DNA of 64,000 nt, taken from contig NZ_AP025481.1 of NCBI RefSeq assembly GCF_024347435.1, positions 434,001 to 498,000 of the forward strand. Reading direction: 5' to 3'. The notes below the pieces were generated by a model that ran no database searches, was not told the DNA's origin, and worked only from the letters and a program-made list of their open reading frames with translations. Position 1 is the stretch's first letter, and every line of letters begins with the position of its first letter. Below, one piece after another: positions 16,426 through 26,925 of the stretch. The translations under genes were made by a program, and so were the position numbers. This stretch comes from Vibrio cyclitrophicus (GTDB lineage Bacteria > Pseudomonadota > Gammaproteobacteria > Enterobacterales > Vibrionaceae).

Positions 16426-17427
16426 CTAAATCACTTTTACGCTGCTTCGTTCAACTAACGTTGGTTCTAACTCAACAACTTGAGGAGACGCGTCAGGTGT
16501 TTTTAGTCGGTTAAGTAACGTGTCTACAGCAGCTTTACCTAAACGGTGTTTTGGCTGGTGGACCGTACTTAACGCTGGCGTCATGTATTTAGAAAGATGA
16601 ATATCATCGTAGCCAATAATGGAAAGATCGTTTGGAATCGATGTGCCATCTTGCGCCGCAGCGTGAATTACACCCATCGCCATCATATCGTTACTGACGA
16701 ACAAGGCTGACGGCATTGTTCCACGAGTTTTCAGTGTTTGATAAGAATCGAAGCCACCATCACATTCAAAGTTTGATTCAACAATCCATTGAGGATTGAT
16801 CGTTAAATTGGCTTCTTCCATTGCTTGTTGGAAGCCTTTATAGCGAGAAGAGGCTTGATTGCGATGCAGTGGACCTGTGATACAACCGATTTGAGAGTGC
16901 CCATTATCAATCAAGTGCTTAGTTGCCATGTAACCACCTTGATGGGAGTTATCTTGAATTTTGTCACTCGCAAATAACATAGGGCCCCAGTCCATGACTA
17001 CGACAGGCAACTCAGGGTAACGCTCGAAGACATCGATGTGTTGACCCTCAAGAGTTGAACACATCAGCATTAAGCCATCGACTCGCTTTTGTAGCAAAGT
17101 GTCAATGGATGACTTCATACGCTCACTGTCGCCTTCCGTGTTACACAAGATTAGGTTGTAGCCTTTTTCATAGCAACGACGTTCCACACCTTTCACTACT
17201 TCACCGAAGAATGGGTTAGTAGACGTGGTAACCAACATACCCAGGGTTTTGGTTTGCTTCATTTTCAAACTACGAGCCAGTGCAGAAGGCGCGTAGTTGA
17301 GTTCTTTAGCCGCACTGTTAACACGCTCAGCTATTTCTTCACTGACAAAACGTGACTTGTTGATCACATGACTCACGGTCGATGTAGAAACCTTTGCGAG
17401 CCGTGCGATGTCTTTCATTGTTGCCAT
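16426..17427 (-). CDS. rbsR: Ribose operon repressor RbsR (LacI family)
   Basis: 333 aa from ATG 17427 (MATMKDIARLAKVSTSTVSH); AAGGA lies before this start and an upstream in-frame ATG is not needed. An N-terminal LacI-type helix-turn-helix (residues 4-24) with hinge helix ALARSLK is followed by a periplasmic-binding-protein-like ligand domain (TLGMLVTTSTNPFFGEVVKGVE). It is last in rbsDACBKR. It should bind the CGAAACGTTTCG palindromes upstream of rbsD and release them with ribose. Confidence 0.94.
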   Translation of the reverse strand: MATMKDIARLAKVSTSTVSHVINKSRFVSEEIAERVNSAAKELNYAPSALARSLKMKQTKTLGMLVTTSTNPFFGEVVKGVERRCYEKGYNLILCNTEGDSERMKSSIDTLLQKRVDGLMLMCSTLEGQHIDVFERYPELPVVVMDWGPMLFASDKIQDNSHQGGYMATKHLIDNGHSQIGCITGPLHRNQASSRYKGFQQAMEEANLTINPQWIVESNFECDGGFDSYQTLKTRGTMPSALFVSNDMMAMGVIHAAAQDGTSIPNDLSIIGYDDIHLSKYMTPALSTVHQPKHRLGKAAVDTLLNRLKTPDASPQVVELEPTLVERSSVKVI

Positions 17428-17534
17428 AAAAAATCCTTGTGGGAATAACTTGTCCACGTTGCGCAATATTCTGCCTGAAAACAGGGGCTTATGCTTGGGT
17501 ATTTGTGCGGTCTAATTACAGACCAAACAATACA

Positions 17535-18479
17535 CTAAGCCGAAACCTGCTCGGCTAGGAAAGCATCCGTTTCAGCACGGCTTGGAATAGATGTTTGGGC
17601 GCCAAAGCGAGTTACTGAAATGGCAGCCGCGGCGTGAGCAAACTTAATCGCGCGTTGTAATGGCATGTCTTCAAGTAAGCCTGTCACTAATGCACCATTA
17701 AATGTGTCGCCAGCAGCGGTAGTATCCGTTGCATCAACACGAAAACCGGCAATTAATTCGCCTTCGCTAGCTTCATTACCTTGACCGTGATGACTAACCC
17801 AAACGCCTTTCGCGCCAAGTGTGATCATCACAGTCTCAATGCCTTTCGCATGCAAAGCTAAAGCCGCCTGGTGAGCGGACTGGTTGTCAGTTACAGTCAC
17901 ACCTGTTAGGACTTCCGCTTCGGTCTCGTTGGGTGTTATCACATCGACACAAGCAAGCAGTGAATCCGATAATGGACGAGCAGGAGCCGGGTTAAGAATC
18001 ACTTGCGTGCCGCTCTCTTTGGCCACTTTTGCAGCGAACTCAATGCCTTCAATTGGCGTTTCAAGTTGAGTCAGCAGGTACTTAGCATTGCGAATCTTCT
18101 CTAGGTGCGGCTTGATTTGGTCGCAAGTCAGCTTGTTGTTTGCTTCCGCAGAAAGACAGATGCTGTTTTCGCCTGTTGCGGATACTTGGATCATCGCGAT
18201 GCCAGTCGGGGTGTTGTTTGCAACGATAACGCCGTCGATGTTGATGCCGTCCTTAGCAAAATCTTGACGAATGTTGATACCAAATGGGTCGTCACCAACA
18301 CAGGCGATAAAGCCGATATCTGCGTTTAATCGCGCAGCAGCCACCGCTTGGTTTGCACCTTTGCCGCCAGGAATGACCTGATAATTACCGCCAATCAAGG
18401 TTTCACCCGGACGAGGGAACGAAGGAACTTGCAATACGTGGTCAGCGTTAACGCTACCTAAAACAATCAGTTGAGTCAT
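17535..18479 (-). CDS. rbsK: Ribokinase
   Basis: 314 aa from ATG 18479 (MTQLIVLGSVNADHVLQVPSF). PfkB/ribokinase motifs: GGKGANQAVAAARL near residue 40 and DTTAAGDTFNGALVTG near residue 248, with the catalytic Asp in the latter. It phosphorylates D-ribose to ribose 5-phosphate in the cytoplasm after uptake by RbsABC. The gene lies between rbsB and rbsR, separated from rbsB by a hairpin that may reduce read-through. Confidence 0.95.
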   Translation of the reverse strand: MTQLIVLGSVNADHVLQVPSFPRPGETLIGGNYQVIPGGKGANQAVAAARLNADIGFIACVGDDPFGINIRQDFAKDGINIDGVIVANNTPTGIAMIQVSATGENSICLSAEANNKLTCDQIKPHLEKIRNAKYLLTQLETPIEGIEFAAKVAKESGTQVILNPAPARPLSDSLLACVDVITPNETEAEVLTGVTVTDNQSAHQAALALHAKGIETVMITLGAKGVWVSHHGQGNEASEGELIAGFRVDATDTTAAGDTFNGALVTGLLEDMPLQRAIKFAHAAAAISVTRFGAQTSIPSRAETDAFLAEQVSA

Positions 18480-18599
18480 GATACGAGCCTTATGATATAT
18501 CGTATTTGAAAATGCATGGGTCTTTCTCATTACGTTAATTACACGCCTTTTTAGACGACTTATTGAGAAACAGCGATGCACTGTCTGGGTTGGGTAAAT

Positions 18600-18626
18600 A
18601 AGGCAGGGATAGGGGAATCCCTGCCT
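18600..18626 (-). terminator. Hairpin between rbsB and rbsK (attenuating or stabilising)
   Basis: AGGCAGGGAT (18601-18610) pairs with ATCCCTGCCT (18617-18626). On the transcribed minus strand the stem is followed by TTATTT, a weak U tract. It likely lowers rbsKR expression relative to rbsB or protects the 3' end of rbsB mRNA. Confidence 0.55.
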
Positions 18627-18672
18627 ATGTGTCGCTCTATTTTTTGCTTTATTTAATCGATGTTGGATTTAA

Positions 18673-19551
18673 TTACTTAGCAACAATTTTTAGAGGTACT
18701 GGTACGTACTCGTCTACTGTTTCGCCTTTCAGTACTTTGTCTGCCATTTCGATACCCAGAGAACCGATTAGGTCAGGCTGTTGTGCTACCGTTGCACCAA
18801 GTAGGCCACGATTAACAGCAGCAATACCGTCGTCAGTGCCATCAAAGCCAACGATCATTACGTCTTTGCCTGAAGCTTGAACTGCGCGCAGTGCGCCTAG
18901 CGCCATTTCATCGTTCTGAGCGAATACTGCTTGTACGTCTGGGTTTGCAGCAAGTAAGTTTTCCATTACGTTCAGACCTTTAGTACGGTCAAAATCAGCA
19001 GGTTGACTTGCAAGAAGCTCAAGGTCGCTGCCGTTTACTGCGTTCATGAAGCCTTCGCCACGTTCACGAGCTGCTGATGTACCAGCAATACCTTCAAGTT
19101 GTATTACTTTTGCTTTTTCGCCCACTTTTTCCATGATGTAGTGACCCGCCATTTCACCGCCGATTACGTTATCAGAAGCAATGTGGCTCACTACGTCACC
19201 ACGGCTTGCACCACGGTCTAGCGTTAATACGGGGATGTCTGAGCGGTTAGCAATACGAATAGCGTTAGACACAGCGTCTGAATCCGTTGGGTTAATCAGG
19301 ATTGCTTTAACACCACGAATGGTTAGATCTTCAATGTTCGAAAGCTCTTTGCTTGGGTCGTTTTGAGAATCAAGAACGATAAGCTTGTAGCCTAGCTCTT
19401 CCGTTTTCGCTTCTGCGCCATCTTTCATGGTTACGAAGAATGGGTTGTTCAATGTAGACAGAACGATTGCCATTGTATCTTGCGCCTGTGCAGATACAGA
19501 TACCGTTGTAGAAAGAAGAGCAGCAGAAATAAGAGTCGCTAATTTTTTCAT
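18673..19551 (-). CDS. rbsB: Ribose ABC transporter, periplasmic binding protein
   Basis: 292 aa with signal peptide ([23 protein letters not shown]). The mature protein is a type I periplasmic binding protein ([50 protein letters not shown]) typical of RbsB, close to the usual length. It delivers ribose to RbsC/RbsA. AAGGAC precedes the ATG. An inverted repeat between rbsC and rbsB (GAGCTAGG at 19575-19582 with CCTAGCTC at 19592-19599) may set mRNA segment stability. Confidence 0.95.
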   Translation of the reverse strand: MKKLATLISAALLSTTVSVSAQAQDTMAIVLSTLNNPFFVTMKDGAEAKTEELGYKLIVLDSQNDPSKELSNIEDLTIRGVKAILINPTDSDAVSNAIRIANRSDIPVLTLDRGASRGDVVSHIASDNVIGGEMAGHYIMEKVGEKAKVIQLEGIAGTSAARERGEGFMNAVNGSDLELLASQPADFDRTKGLNVMENLLAANPDVQAVFAQNDEMALGALRAVQASGKDVMIVGFDGTDDGIAAVNRGLLGATVAQQPDLIGSLGIEMADKVLKGETVDEYVPVPLKIVAK

Positions 19552-19672
19552 GGTGTAAGTCCTTTATGTAGGGTGAGCTAGGTTGGATAACCCTAGCTCG
19601 TTGTTACATTATTTATAGATTTAATGTTTATAGGTTTGTTACTGATAGATATTTTTAATATAAAACAGAGTT

Positions 19673-20665
19673 TTACTTGTTTTTGTTGTCGACTAATACC
19701 GCCAGAAGAATAACCACTGCTTTTGCAATCATCTGGTAGTAAGAAGATACGTCTAATAGATTTAAGGCGTTGTTTAGGAAGCCGATAATCAATGCACCAA
19801 TCAATGTGCCCATGATACGACCACGACCGCCGGCTAAGCTTGTGCCGCCAAGAACTACGGCTGCGATGGCGTCTAATTCATAACCCATACCTGCTGTTGG
19901 TTGAGCTGATGACAATCGAGATGCCACGATGATGCCAGCTACCGCTGCTAACAGACCACAGATTGCGTAAACGCCGATTTTCACTTTGTCTACGTCGATG
20001 CCTGATAGGCGAGTTGCTGATTCGTTGCCACCTAGTGCGTAAACATAGCGACCAAAGCGTGTGTGGTTAAGTAGGTACCATACCGCTGCGAACACTACGA
20101 CCATGATCCATACCGGAACTGGGATGCCCATTGCGTAGCCTGTACCGAACCAAGCGAAGGCGTCTGCTGTGTCAGTGAAACCAGTAGAGATAGGACGACC
20201 GTCGGTGTAAACCATGGTTACGCCGCGAAGTAGTGTCATAGTCACAAGAGTTGCTATGAAGGCTTGAACCTTACCCTTGGCAATAATCACACCACTGATA
20301 GCACCTAATGCTGCACCTGCTACTAGAGCGGTTGGCACTGCGATCATCACTGGGATTTCCATGCCAATCATGCTGGCTGCGAATGCACCACAAAGTGCCA
20401 GTACAGAGCCGACACTCAAGTCGATACCTGCGGTTAAGATAACCAGCGTCATGCCTACAGCGATAATTGCGTTAACTGAGGTTTGGCGCAGAATGTTTAG
20501 GATGTTGTCGACAGTAAAAAAGTTTGGGTTTAAGAAAGAAACGACAACAATCAGGAAGATCAAAGCAATCAATGACTTTTGGTCAATCAGCCACTCTTTG
20601 CTGATTAACGGTTTTTTCTTTGGCGCTTCAGTTTCAGTTGTTTTGCTCATGGTTTTAGTACTCAT
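19673..20665 (-). CDS. rbsC: Ribose ABC transporter permease
   Basis: 330 aa, hydrophobic, with the BPD_transp_2 pattern: [26 protein letters not shown] near the first third and [27 protein letters not shown] near the C-terminus, characteristic of RbsC. Roughly 8-10 membrane segments. Its ATG overlaps the stop of rbsA by 4 nt (20662-20665), so translation is coupled. Confidence 0.95.
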   Translation of the reverse strand: MSTKTMSKTTETEAPKKKPLISKEWLIDQKSLIALIFLIVVVSFLNPNFFTVDNILNILRQTSVNAIIAVGMTLVILTAGIDLSVGSVLALCGAFAASMIGMEIPVMIAVPTALVAGAALGAISGVIIAKGKVQAFIATLVTMTLLRGVTMVYTDGRPISTGFTDTADAFAWFGTGYAMGIPVPVWIMVVVFAAVWYLLNHTRFGRYVYALGGNESATRLSGIDVDKVKIGVYAICGLLAAVAGIIVASRLSSAQPTAGMGYELDAIAAVVLGGTSLAGGRGRIMGTLIGALIIGFLNNALNLLDVSSYYQMIAKAVVILLAVLVDNKNK

Positions 20666-22167
20666 GCTGCGTCCTCGTTGATCTTTTTACCGACCGCACA
20701 CGCCAGTAATAATTCTTGGTTTGCTTCTTTAGCATCAAATTCACCGCTTACACGGCCTTCATGCATCACCATGATGCGGTCACTCATTCCTAACACTTCT
20801 GGCATTTCAGATGAGACCAAAATAATGCTCATACCGTCAGCTTTGAATTTATTAATGAGTTGGTAAATTTCTTTTTTAGCACCGACATCGACACCACGCG
20901 TTGGCTCATCGAGAATCAGTACTTTTGGTTTGGTCATCAAGCCTTTCGCGATAGCTACTTTCTGTTGGTTACCACCAGAAAGGTTGCCAATAATTTGTTC
21001 GCGAGTCGGGGTTTTGATGTTGAATAGTTTGATGAAGTCATCAACCGCCATCACTTCATCTTTATGTTGGATTTGACCGCTTTTAGTCAATTGATCCAAT
21101 GAACATAAAGACATGTTTTCTTTAACAGAAAGCCCTAGAACTAAGCCATCGCCTTTACGGTCTTCAGAGATGTAAGCGATGCCATTTGCTAAGCCATCTT
21201 TCGGACTTACAGGGTTAATGGTTTTGTTTTCTAGGTTGATGACACCGCGCTCACTCGGAAGGGCACCGTAAATCACTTTCATCAGTTCAGTACGACCAGC
21301 ACCCATCAAGCCAGACACACCCAAAATCTCGCCACGCTTTAGAGTAAAGCTCACGTCATGAACACCAGAACCCGTCAGGCCAATCACTTCAAGGCAGGTT
21401 TCACCGTGGCTCTGCCCTATACGTGGATATTGCTCGTCCAACTTACGGCCCACCATCATTTCGATCAGGCCATCTTCGTCGGTGTCTTTTACTTCACATT
21501 GGCCAATGAACTTACCGTCACGAAGTACGGTGATGTCATCACAAATTTCGAAGATCTCTTTCAAGCGGTGAGAGATGTAAACAATGCCGCAGCCTTCAGC
21601 ACGAAGTTCGTTAATCACCTTAAACAGAGACTCAGTTTCGGTATCGGTTAATGCATCAGTTGGTTCATCCATGATGATGACCTTAGACTCAAACGATAGG
21701 GCTTTTGCGATCTCTACCATTTGTTGCTCACCAAGGCTCAACTGGCCTAAAGGTGTTTTTGAGCTGTGTTTCACGTTAAGGCGTTTAAGTAGCTTGTCGG
21801 CTTCTTGGTACATCTCGTTCCACAAGATGCGCCCCATAGTCCCTGTGATTTCACGACCTAAGAAGATGTTCTCGGCGATGGTAAGCTCTGGTATTAGGTT
21901 CAACTCTTGGTGAATGATACTAATACCGGCTTGTTGTGAATCACGCGGTCCTTTAAATGCCGCCGGCTTACCTTGGTAGGCGATAGTTCCGCTGTCCAAG
22001 TGATAGATACCCGTAAGCACTTTCATAAGCGTTGATTTACCTGCACCGTTTTCACCCATTAACGCCATGACGCGTCCTGGATAAACGTTGAGGCTTGCCT
22101 TATCCAGTGCTTTCACACCAGGGAAGGCCTTCTCAATTGAGCTAAGTTCTAAAATGGCTTGAGTCAT
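20662..22167 (-). CDS. rbsA: Ribose ABC transporter ATP-binding protein (tandem ATPase)
   Basis: 501 aa from ATG 22167 ([22 protein letters not shown]), the usual RbsA length; longer upstream frames lack similarity. Two ABC domains: an N-terminal one with Walker [25 protein letters not shown] and DEPTD, and a C-terminal degenerate Walker A ([13 protein letters not shown]) with [15 protein letters not shown] and DEPTRGVD, as in sugar ABC proteins. It energises RbsC. Confidence 0.95.
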   Translation of the reverse strand: MTQAILELSSIEKAFPGVKALDKASLNVYPGRVMALMGENGAGKSTLMKVLTGIYHLDSGTIAYQGKPAAFKGPRDSQQAGISIIHQELNLIPELTIAENIFLGREITGTMGRILWNEMYQEADKLLKRLNVKHSSKTPLGQLSLGEQQMVEIAKALSFESKVIIMDEPTDALTDTETESLFKVINELRAEGCGIVYISHRLKEIFEICDDITVLRDGKFIGQCEVKDTDEDGLIEMMVGRKLDEQYPRIGQSHGETCLEVIGLTGSGVHDVSFTLKRGEILGVSGLMGAGRTELMKVIYGALPSERGVINLENKTINPVSPKDGLANGIAYISEDRKGDGLVLGLSVKENMSLCSLDQLTKSGQIQHKDEVMAVDDFIKLFNIKTPTREQIIGNLSGGNQQKVAIAKGLMTKPKVLILDEPTRGVDVGAKKEIYQLINKFKADGMSIILVSSEMPEVLGMSDRIMVMHEGRVSGEFDAKEANQELLLACAVGKKINEDAA

Positions 22168-22268
22168 GTCGGTTCCTTTACTCGGGGCCAGTTGTGTTTG
22201 ATTGTTCTGTATATGTATTGTTTTGTTGTTCAGTGATGACACTGGACTGTCGTTGCGTTTTGCTTGAG

Positions 22269-22688
22269 CTAAAACGTTACGCCAGCTTGGAAAATGACAT
22301 TTGCGTATGGGGTGCATTCTCCTGTACGGATAACCGCGCGGCTTTCATGTGTTCGCTGTTTAAATTCTTCATGAGGGATGTAAGTAATCGAAAGCGGTTT
22401 GCCGCAACGCGCTTCTTCTGTCTTGATTAAATCAATCAGTGCGGCGTGATGCTCTGGGCTTACTTTCGCAAATTCTTCTGCAATCACAACGCCTTCAATT
22501 TGAGATTCATCCAGCATGGTTTTTACCGTTTGTTGAAAGCTTGGTACACCGTGAGTCAGAGCAAGATCAATGCGAGTTACCTGGTCTGGAATCGGTAAGC
22601 CCGCGTCACAAATCGTGATTTCATCTGTATGGCCAAGAGTGGCCACTAGGTAAGAGAGTTCAGAATTAATTAGAGTACTTTTTTTCAT
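22269..22688 (-). CDS. rbsD: D-ribose pyranase
   Basis: 139 aa from ATG 22688 ([34 protein letters not shown]). The conserved GHTD and CDAGLPIP motifs are those of RbsD/FucU mutarotases, which convert beta-pyranose ribose to the furanose form used by ribokinase. First gene of the operon, about 60 nt downstream of the first operator palindrome. Confidence 0.94.
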   Translation of the reverse strand: MKKSTLINSELSYLVATLGHTDEITICDAGLPIPDQVTRIDLALTHGVPSFQQTVKTMLDESQIEGVVIAEEFAKVSPEHHAALIDLIKTEEARCGKPLSITYIPHEEFKQRTHESRAVIRTGECTPYANVIFQAGVTF

Positions 22689-22744
22689 ATCACGACCTAT
22701 CGAAAAATAACGTTTAATGGGTTGAGAACAACTCAAGAAAAGCC

Positions 22745-22760
22745 ATCGAAACGTTTCGAT
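22745..22760. promoter_or_regulatory. RbsR operator (proximal)
   Basis: ATCGAAACGTTTCGAT is a perfect 16 bp palindrome of LacI-family type with the central ACGT step. It lies 57 nt upstream of rbsD and is a likely RbsR site. Confidence 0.85.
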
Positions 22761-22821
22761 AGTGATAATAGTGTTTGATTTATCATTTGCACCCATCGCT
22801 TTCTTAGAGTGTGATGATGAT

Positions 22822-22839
22822 CATCGAAACGTTTCGATG
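22822..22839. promoter_or_regulatory. RbsR operator (distal)
   Basis: CATCGAAACGTTTCGATG is a perfect 18 bp palindrome that contains the proximal operator sequence. Its centre is 78 bp from that of the proximal site, which could allow looping or cooperative repression. Confidence 0.83.
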
Positions 22840-22905
22840 GGGCGTTTTTTGGTGATCGTAATCACTTTCGTCGGCACAAAAAATTAAGACAAGGTGAGCG
22901 AAGGT

Positions 22906-23328
22906 TTACTCGCCTGAATGTGCTGAGCTAAGTTGTTGTGTTGAGGCTTTCGGGTGTTTTTCTGAAGCTAAGCGATCACGCTCATCAGTATTGGGTATGA
23001 TGAACAGCGTATAGCCATATCGAGGGATAGTAACAATTTTGATGTTAGAAACTCTCAAGCGGATAAAGACATTTCTTAGGTAATAGACTACATTGGTTAG
23101 TGCTTGTGTAGGCATAGGTTGGTTGTCCCAGCATACGCTTACAATATCTTTTCTAGGGACCGGTTGACCGGGGTTTTCTAGCAACAGACAAAGCACTGCA
23201 AATAGGTGCGGACGTAAATGGATTTTGTTTCCTTGTTTGTTCGTGATATTTCGAGTTTCCGTATCCAGAGTTAGATCACCAAGGTAGATTTCATTATTCA
23301 TTGCGTTTCTATCTGTCTCATTCTTCAT
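22906..23328 (-). CDS. Stand-alone winged-helix (OmpR/ToxR-type) DNA-binding protein
   Basis: 140 aa. Residues about 13-108 form a Trans_reg_C winged helix: GDLTLDTETRNITN, KIHLRPHLFAVLCLLLENPGQPV, ALTNVVYYLRNVFIR and VTIPRYGYTLFI. There is neither a receiver domain nor a membrane helix, so it is not a usual two-component regulator nor a ToxR/CadC sensor. The tail is polar. The start may be 23328 or the ATG at 23301. Its targets are unknown; it lies between rbs and an endonuclease-fold gene. Confidence 0.8.
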   Translation of the reverse strand: MKNETDRNAMNNEIYLGDLTLDTETRNITNKQGNKIHLRPHLFAVLCLLLENPGQPVPRKDIVSVCWDNQPMPTQALTNVVYYLRNVFIRLRVSNIKIVTIPRYGYTLFIIPNTDERDRLASEKHPKASTQQLSSAHSGE

Positions 23329-23557
23329 TTGGGAGGTAATGGGGTGCCAACTAGAGCGAACAGATTATGCAAAATAACTCGACTCTTGAAAGTAAGCCTT
23401 CGTAAGCCCGTGCGATAAAAGTATAAAAGCCGGATGGTTTGAATAGGAATGAGAGGATAGGTTTGTCAGTTGGTCGTTTTTTTATTTACCTATTATTCAT
23501 CAGCTTATTTTGTTCTAACTGATTGCATTGTTATGGCGAGAGCGGGTGAGACGTCTG

Positions 23558-23593
23558 TTTTAAAGCAAATCTTAATTTTAAAGCAAATCTTAA
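23558..23593. repeat. Exact 18 bp tandem duplication
   Basis: TTTTAAAGCAAATCTTAA occurs twice head to tail in the noncoding segment downstream of the endonuclease-fold gene. Probably a recent slippage event. Confidence 0.9.
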
Positions 23594-23601
23594 TCGGACA
23601 G

Positions 23602-24663
23602 TTAAGCTTCACGGATATGAGCGGTTACAGCAACGATGGCATGGTCCGTACTGAATTGGTCATGCTCGAAGCTTGGGTTAATCAGGTGATGGTCTAACAC
23701 TGTGTAGCTAGAGATCTCCATTAAACTTGAAGAGTTCTGACAATCGAACTCATTCGACATTAAAATATAGTCCAGTACAGACCCAGAGGCGCCGTAGTAA
23801 TGGGTTGGTTTACGCAGTTCAAGCAAGTCTTCTTCATGCAGTTGATGGTAAAGATCCCAACTGTCTTTTAATCGAAAATGGGACAGCCAATGCTTGCTGT
23901 TTTCATCTCGGTTGATTGAGTAACTCAACAGCCCTTTAAACTCATCATTAAACAAAGGCTTATTAAAATCACCCATCAACACAACGGGTTGATCGGTTTG
24001 GTAGCGCTGATTGGTAATGTATTGATGAAGCATCTGAGCTTCTAAACCACGCTGAACGCTCGATAACCAAGATCCGAGTTGTTCTTGATGAAGCTTAACT
24101 AACGTGTCGCTTTTGGGCTTTTGGTTGTCTGAAATTTGAGAGACTTTAGATCTATCAGCATTATCTAGAATGTGACTTTTGGGCTCGGTTGGTCGCTGAG
24201 ATTTAAAGTGCACCACATAACAGTCGGTTGAGCCCAAATGGGGTAAGGTAATTGTGGCGTGTACTGGCGTTCGGTTAAATGAAAAACTGTCACTAAGATT
24301 GAAGGCTGAAAGCAACTCTAAATCGGGTTTAACCGGCTGCACTTTTTCAATCGGGTAGCGAGAGGCGATACCCACGACAGGCGAGGTATACAGGTAATCA
24401 TCTTCAACATGCGCGCTATCGACCACAGCAAAGTAAGGATAACCAAGTTCATTCATTAACTGCTCTAAAGACTGCGGGCTAAATATTTCTTGGAAGCCAA
24501 TCACATCACAATCTAATGATTTAATCGCTTGAGCCATCCAGTGTTGCTTCTTCTTCCATTCCTCGAAGCTGTAAATGTTCTCAAAATCATAGTAAGCATT
24601 CGGTGGTTCGATGTAGTTCAAAAGATTGAACGTTGCGAATGTTATTTGGTTTGGTTTGTTCAA
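23602..24663 (-). CDS. Endonuclease/exonuclease/phosphatase family protein
   Basis: 353 aa with no signal peptide, so cytoplasmic. EEP-fold motifs in order: FATFNLLNYI (N), VIGFQEIFS with the metal-binding Glu, CYVVHFKSQRP, VVLMGDFNKP (D and N), GSVLDYILMS and FSTDHAIVAVTA (catalytic D-H). All catalytic positions are present. Substrate (DNA, inositol phosphate or lipid) cannot be told from sequence. It appears monocistronic. Confidence 0.85.
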   Translation of the reverse strand: MNKPNQITFATFNLLNYIEPPNAYYDFENIYSFEEWKKKQHWMAQAIKSLDCDVIGFQEIFSPQSLEQLMNELGYPYFAVVDSAHVEDDYLYTSPVVGIASRYPIEKVQPVKPDLELLSAFNLSDSFSFNRTPVHATITLPHLGSTDCYVVHFKSQRPTEPKSHILDNADRSKVSQISDNQKPKSDTLVKLHQEQLGSWLSSVQRGLEAQMLHQYITNQRYQTDQPVVLMGDFNKPLFNDEFKGLLSYSINRDENSKHWLSHFRLKDSWDLYHQLHEEDLLELRKPTHYYGASGSVLDYILMSNEFDCQNSSSLMEISSYTVLDHHLINPSFEHDQFSTDHAIVAVTAHIREA

Positions 24664-25019
24664 AGTGTCATCCCATTTAGACCAGGTAATAATGATACTC
24701 CACTAACGCACTGATTGTTGGACAATTCGTGGGCTACGTATCATCTGTAGGTATGGTTTGTTCAATTGAATGTCCTATAACAATGGAACTTTATGCCGTA
24801 ACAGGTAGACAAATTATAGCGTTCTTTTCTTAGACCGTGCACCCACTAGCTCCGCGTGAACCGAGTAATTTGTAAATAAACGGTAAGAGATAGAGTGCTG
24901 ATGGTTTTATTAGTTATTACATGATGTTAGATTTGAACCTATACTTGTTTTAACGGCCTACATTAAAGCCGATTAATCAATGTGAATATAGAATTCATGA
25001 CATTTGAAGGGAGAGTCAA
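24664..25019. other. Intergenic region upstream of yejA
   Basis: Divergent promoters for the endonuclease-fold gene and the yej operon must lie here. GAAGGGAGAG at 25007-25016 is the yejA ribosome binding site. I see no clear operator palindrome or RNA motif. Confidence 0.5.
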
Positions 25020-26915
25020 ATGGGAACAGTTTTTCGACACAAAGCCTCGCAGCGCACTCAGTTTTTCAGGTTTAACTTAGCCAAATGTGCAGTCATGCTG
25101 CCGCTTATTGCTTTACAACCCTCTATCACTTTCGCTTCTGATACCGATTCAACTCCCGACATCACCGTTATTGAAACCACGCAACTGGTTGGTTTTGGTG
25201 AAGCAAAATATCCTACCGATTTTACTCATTTCGATTACGTTAATCCTGATGCGCCAAAGCAGGGTAAAGTGACCTATGGCAGCATAGGTACTTACGATAG
25301 CTTCAATCGATTCGGTTCCCGCGGCGTTGCTGCGAGTTACACAGGGGAAATTTACGATACATTGATGTTTTCTCCGAGTGACGAGATTGATGCGTATTAT
25401 CCGTTAATTGCTTCAAAAGTTCGCTACGCCAGTGATTTCACTTGGATGGAAATCGATATCAACCCAAATGCTAAATTCCAAGATGGCGAGCCTATCACCG
25501 CGCACGATGTTGCATTCACTTTTGATAAGTTTTCAAAAGAGGGCGTGCCTCAATATCGCGTGTATTACAAAGAGATCGAATCAGTAACGGCAGTCTCTGA
25601 TTTGGTTGTTCGTATTGAGATGAGCAAGCCAAATCGTGAGAAGCTGTTTAGCTTTGCACAAAGCACTCGCGTATTACCCCAACATTTTTGGAAAGACAGA
25701 AAGTTGTCTGAGCCGCTGAGTGAGCCGCCAGTCGGCAGTGGTCCATACAAAATCATCAGCTATAAATCGGGTCAAAGTGTTACCTACGGCCTAGATGAAA
25801 ATTACTGGGCTGCAGATCTGCCAGTTAACGTGGGTCGCAATAATTTCAAGCAAGTGCAATACGATTACTACCGTGATGACACCGTAATGCTGGAAGCTTT
25901 CAAAGCAGGGGAGTTCGATCTTCGAACCGAAAATTCAGCTAAGTTCTGGGCCAACTCTTACACGGGCTCAAACTTCGATAAAGGCTATATCATTAAAGAA
26001 GAGATTAACCACGAGAAGCCTGAAACGACTCAAGGTTTTGTCTTCAATATTCAGTCTCCTGTGTTTTCTGACCCTAAAGTTCGTGAAGCATTAACGTACG
26101 CGATGGACTTTGAGTGGATGAACAAGAACATGTTTTATGGCCAGTACAAACGTACTCGTAGTTACTTCCAGAATACAGATTATGAAGCGAAAGGTTTACC
26201 AAGCGAAGCTGAAGTCGAGTTGTTGTCTCAATATAAAGACCAAATTCCAGCGAGAGTGTTCACAGAAGAATTCCAACCGCCAGTCACCGATGGTAGCGGC
26301 CGTATTCGTAGCCAAATGCGTACTGCTTTCAAACTTTTGAAAGAAGCAGGTTGGGTACTGAAAGACAAAGTAATGACCAACGAAAAGACCGGCAAGCCGA
26401 TGTCATTTGAGTTGTTGATTTACAGTCCAACTACGGAACGTATCGCAACGCCGGTTCAAAAGAACCTTAAGCGTATGGGTATTGAGATGAAGATCCGTAC
26501 TATTGATACTACTCAGTACATCAAACGCTTGCGTGATCGTGACTTCGACATGGTTTCGTCGTCATTTTCTGCAAACCCTTATCCTAGCCCGAACTTAATG
26601 ATTGTTTGGAACTCTAACTACATTGATTCTACTTACAATACTGCTGGTGTAATGGATCCGGTGGTTGACGCGTTAACAGAAGAAATTGCGCGTAACCAAC
26701 AACATCCTGAAAAGCTTCTTACGCTAGGTCGTTCACTTGACCGTGTATTGCAGTGGAATTTCTACAATATCCCGCAATGGCACGTTGGTGAGTACCGCGT
26801 AGCAATGTGGGACAAGTTTGAGCGTCCAGATGTATTGCCTAAATACGATTTAGGTATCGATACATGGTGGATTTCAGAAGAGAAGGCGGCTTTGCTTCCT
26901 GAAAAACGTCGCTAG
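25020..26915 (+). CDS. yejA: Peptide ABC transporter, periplasmic binding protein YejA
   Basis: 631 aa. A long N-terminal export region (hydrophobic core CAVMLPLIALQPSITFAS) precedes a SBP_bac_5 fold: FTHFDYVNPDAPKQGKVTYG, KFQDGEPITAHDVAFTF, VGSGPYKIISY, and C-terminal FYNIPQWHVGEYRVAMW, all typical of YejA. It binds oligopeptides (microcin C-type peptides in E. coli) and hands them to YejBE. First of a four-gene operon with 10 nt to yejB. Confidence 0.92.
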   Translation: MGTVFRHKASQRTQFFRFNLAKCAVMLPLIALQPSITFASDTDSTPDITVIETTQLVGFGEAKYPTDFTHFDYVNPDAPKQGKVTYGSIGTYDSFNRFGSRGVAASYTGEIYDTLMFSPSDEIDAYYPLIASKVRYASDFTWMEIDINPNAKFQDGEPITAHDVAFTFDKFSKEGVPQYRVYYKEIESVTAVSDLVVRIEMSKPNREKLFSFAQSTRVLPQHFWKDRKLSEPLSEPPVGSGPYKIISYKSGQSVTYGLDENYWAADLPVNVGRNNFKQVQYDYYRDDTVMLEAFKAGEFDLRTENSAKFWANSYTGSNFDKGYIIKEEINHEKPETTQGFVFNIQSPVFSDPKVREALTYAMDFEWMNKNMFYGQYKRTRSYFQNTDYEAKGLPSEAEVELLSQYKDQIPARVFTEEFQPPVTDGSGRIRSQMRTAFKLLKEAGWVLKDKVMTNEKTGKPMSFELLIYSPTTERIATPVQKNLKRMGIEMKIRTIDTTQYIKRLRDRDFDMVSSSFSANPYPSPNLMIVWNSNYIDSTYNTAGVMDPVVDALTEEIARNQQHPEKLLTLGRSLDRVLQWNFYNIPQWHVGEYRVAMWDKFERPDVLPKYDLGIDTWWISEEKAALLPEKRR

Positions 26916-26925
26916 GAGTTAGTTA

